NCBI GenBank assembly: GCA_964552465.1
Contig: CAZKGR010000016.1
Coordinates: 1-64,000 of the forward strand
From: BMS3BBIN04 sp964552465
Lineage (GTDB): Bacteria > Electryoneota > Electryoneia > Electryoneales > Electryoneaceae
Direction of reading: 5' to 3'
Length of the DNA: 64,000 bases
Below the pieces are notes generated by a model. That model was not told where the DNA came from and did no database searches. It saw nothing but the letters and a program-made list of their open reading frames with translations. The translations under genes and the position numbers were made by a program. The stretch's first letter is position 1, and every line of letters starts with the position of its first letter. Of this stretch, positions 62,701-64,000 are shown piece after piece.

Positions 62701-63899
62701 AAGTCCCATTCTTCCGAGTTGATCTGCCCGAATCCGCAGTCGAAGCAGTCGCCGATTCGCTCCGTTCCGGGTGGCTGACTACTGGGTTTAAAACGAAGAG
62801 TTTCGAGGAACAGTTCGCTGAACGTGTAGGCTCGCCGCACGCCCTGGCCCTCAACTCGTGCACTGCAGCGCTGCACTTATCGCTGGAAGCGATCGGTGTA
62901 CAGCGAGGCGACCTGGTCATCGTCCCGACCATGACCTTCGCTGCGACAGCGGAAGTCGTCCGCTATTTCGATGCCACCCCGGTCTTCGTCGACATGGGTG
63001 ATGACTTCAACATTGACCCGGACAAACTGGACGAGACGATCCGTGCCATCCGTGCGAACGAGCCGGTGGCTGGACTCGAACCAGCGTACGGTCCGATTCG
63101 CGCAATCATTGTGATGCATTATGGCGGATACGCGTGCGACATGCAACGTATCCAGCAAATCGCCAACGAGCACGACCTGCCGATCATCGAGGACGCAGCC
63201 CACACCTTCCCAGCCGACTACCGCCCTGACGAGTCCGCCGAATGGCAACATTGCGGCACCTTCGGCGAGATGGGTTGCTTTTCGTTTTACGCCAACAAGT
63301 GCATCACCACCGGCGAGGGCGGGATGGTCATTGCACACGACGCGGTGATGATCGACCGCATGCGTGTCATGTCGCTGCATGGAATGAACCGGGACGCGTG
63401 GAAAAGATACACCTCCGCCGGATCATGGTATTACGAGATCGTCGCGCCTGGCTACAAGTACAACATGACCGACCTCGCGTCCGCGATGGGTCTGGATGAG
63501 CTGACCCGTGCGGATCACTACCTCCAGAAACGCGCCCATGTCGCCGCTGAATACGACGCCCGTCTCGGTCGCCTGGACGCGATCCAGCTCCCGCCTCGGA
63601 ACGAAGCAACGCGCAAGCACTCATGGCATCTGTATTCGATCCGGCTCAACCTTGAGCACTTGTCCATTGACCGCGCGGAGTTCATCGAAGCCTTAAGAGA
63701 ACGTGAGATCTTCTGCTCGATGCACTGGCTGCCGCTACACTTAATGCCGTATTATCGCGAGACATATGGACATGGCGAAGGTTTGTTCCCCGTCGCCGAG
63801 CGGGACTGGCAACGACAGGTCAGCCTGCCCATTTTCCCGGCTATGACTGATGACGAGATCGACGCTGTCTGTTCTGCAATTGAGGAAATCGTGAGGTAA
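62697..63899 (+). CDS. DegT/DnrJ/EryC1-family aminotransferase
   Basis: 400 residues from ATG 62697, overlapping the sugar transferase stop. PLP enzyme with Lys201 in FYANKCITTGEGGM and EDAAHTF (166-171). It transaminates a keto-sugar nucleotide, giving an amino sugar for the polysaccharide. The last residues have the family's EEIVR-type ending. Third gene of the coupled polysaccharide operon. Confidence 0.9.
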   Translation: MKVPFFRVDLPESAVEAVADSLRSGWLTTGFKTKSFEEQFAERVGSPHALALNSCTAALHLSLEAIGVQRGDLVIVPTMTFAATAEVVRYFDATPVFVDMGDDFNIDPDKLDETIRAIRANEPVAGLEPAYGPIRAIIVMHYGGYACDMQRIQQIANEHDLPIIEDAAHTFPADYRPDESAEWQHCGTFGEMGCFSFYANKCITTGEGGMVIAHDAVMIDRMRVMSLHGMNRDAWKRYTSAGSWYYEIVAPGYKYNMTDLASAMGLDELTRADHYLQKRAHVAAEYDARLGRLDAIQLPPRNEATRKHSWHLYSIRLNLEHLSIDRAEFIEALREREIFCSMHWLPLHLMPYYRETYGHGEGLFPVAERDWQRQVSLPIFPAMTDDEIDAVCSAIEEIVR

Positions 63900-63906
63900 G
63901 GCGAGT

Positions 63907-64000
63907 GTGAATGAACCCTTGCTGGCAGATGGATCTAAAACCCGGATGTTAGCCGACCTTGATCTCGTCAATGACACCGACAATAATCGAGCGCAGGGGA
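63907..64000 (+). CDS. Start of a further gene, cut by the window end
   Basis: A GTG at 63907, 7 bases after the aminotransferase stop, opens a frame (VNEPLLADGSKTRMLADLDL ...) that runs to the window edge without a stop. Fits a fourth gene of the operon; too short to name. Confidence 0.4.
   Translation, partial: MNEPLLADGSKTRMLADLDLVNDTDNNRAQG

Overview
The window is a bacterial chromosome fragment of roughly 50-55% GC. It holds about 52 protein genes, no rRNA or tRNA gene that I can recognise, and no transposase, phage gene or CRISPR array. Several secreted proteins end in the 'YPNPFN' type C-terminal sorting domain read by the type IX secretion system (T9SS). This points to the Fibrobacteres-Chlorobi-Bacteroidetes (FCB) superphylum or a related candidate phylum such as Zixibacteria, KSB1/Calditrichota or Marinimicrobia; I cannot be more precise. 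Two complete 2-oxoacid dehydrogenase complexes, a diheme cytochrome c and two citrate synthase-like genes suggest a respiring heterotroph. A 100-N gap at 31903-32002 is flanked by identical 55-base ends, so this is an assembled, probably metagenomic, scaffold.

Layout. 1-8.4 kb: a frameshifted T9SS cargo gene; an archaeal-type HMG-CoA synthase / thiolase / DUF35 set (first steps of the mevalonate route) with five tiny overlapping membrane-protein genes lodged inside it; then small secreted proteins. 8.5-16.9 kb: a citrate synthase-like protein lacking two catalytic residues, coupled to a complete citrate synthase, a histidine kinase and an aminotransferase, followed by PAS and hemerythrin proteins and a nitrilase-family hydrolase. 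17.1-23.0 kb: sucA-sucB-lpd. 23.2-30.9 kb: mixed housekeeping genes (methyltransferase-like membrane protein, saccharopine dehydrogenase-like, MerR, PTS EIIA, Hsp15-like, HemW) and a likely structured RNA near 25.7 kb. 31.2-41.8 kb: three large T9SS proteins around a class I aldolase, an ArsR regulator with a cobalamin adenosyltransferase, and a TauE-type permease. 41.9-45.2 kb: a PAP2 phosphatase and an osmoprotectant-type ABC importer whose binding protein and permease are fused. 45.4-51.1 kb: aceE-aceF-lpd. 51.2-60.4 kb, minus strand: an orphan Pycsar-like nucleotide cyclase, a diheme cytochrome, and a block of secreted protein, FecR-domain protein, outer-membrane protein and CHASE2-adenylate cyclase. 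61.0-64.0 kb: polysaccharide synthesis genes.

The intergenic spaces carry at least three dispersed repeat types. One is a 30-base palindromic unit (ACAGGCCCGTG...CGCGGAT) that sits between genes, including as an inverted pair between sucA and sucB. The second is a set of degenerate tandem heptamers: each array keeps a strict 7-base period but uses a different word. The third is a GTCATYCTGA...GAAGRATC hairpin element. They often sit beside strong terminator hairpins.

The best candidates for something undescribed are the paired catalytic/non-catalytic citrate synthases, the mevalonate module with embedded micro-membrane proteins and a cysteine-less DUF35 subunit, the secreted-FecR-outer membrane-CHASE2 cyclase block, the orphan Pycsar-like cyclase, the heptamer/palindrome repeat system and the unidentified structured RNA.
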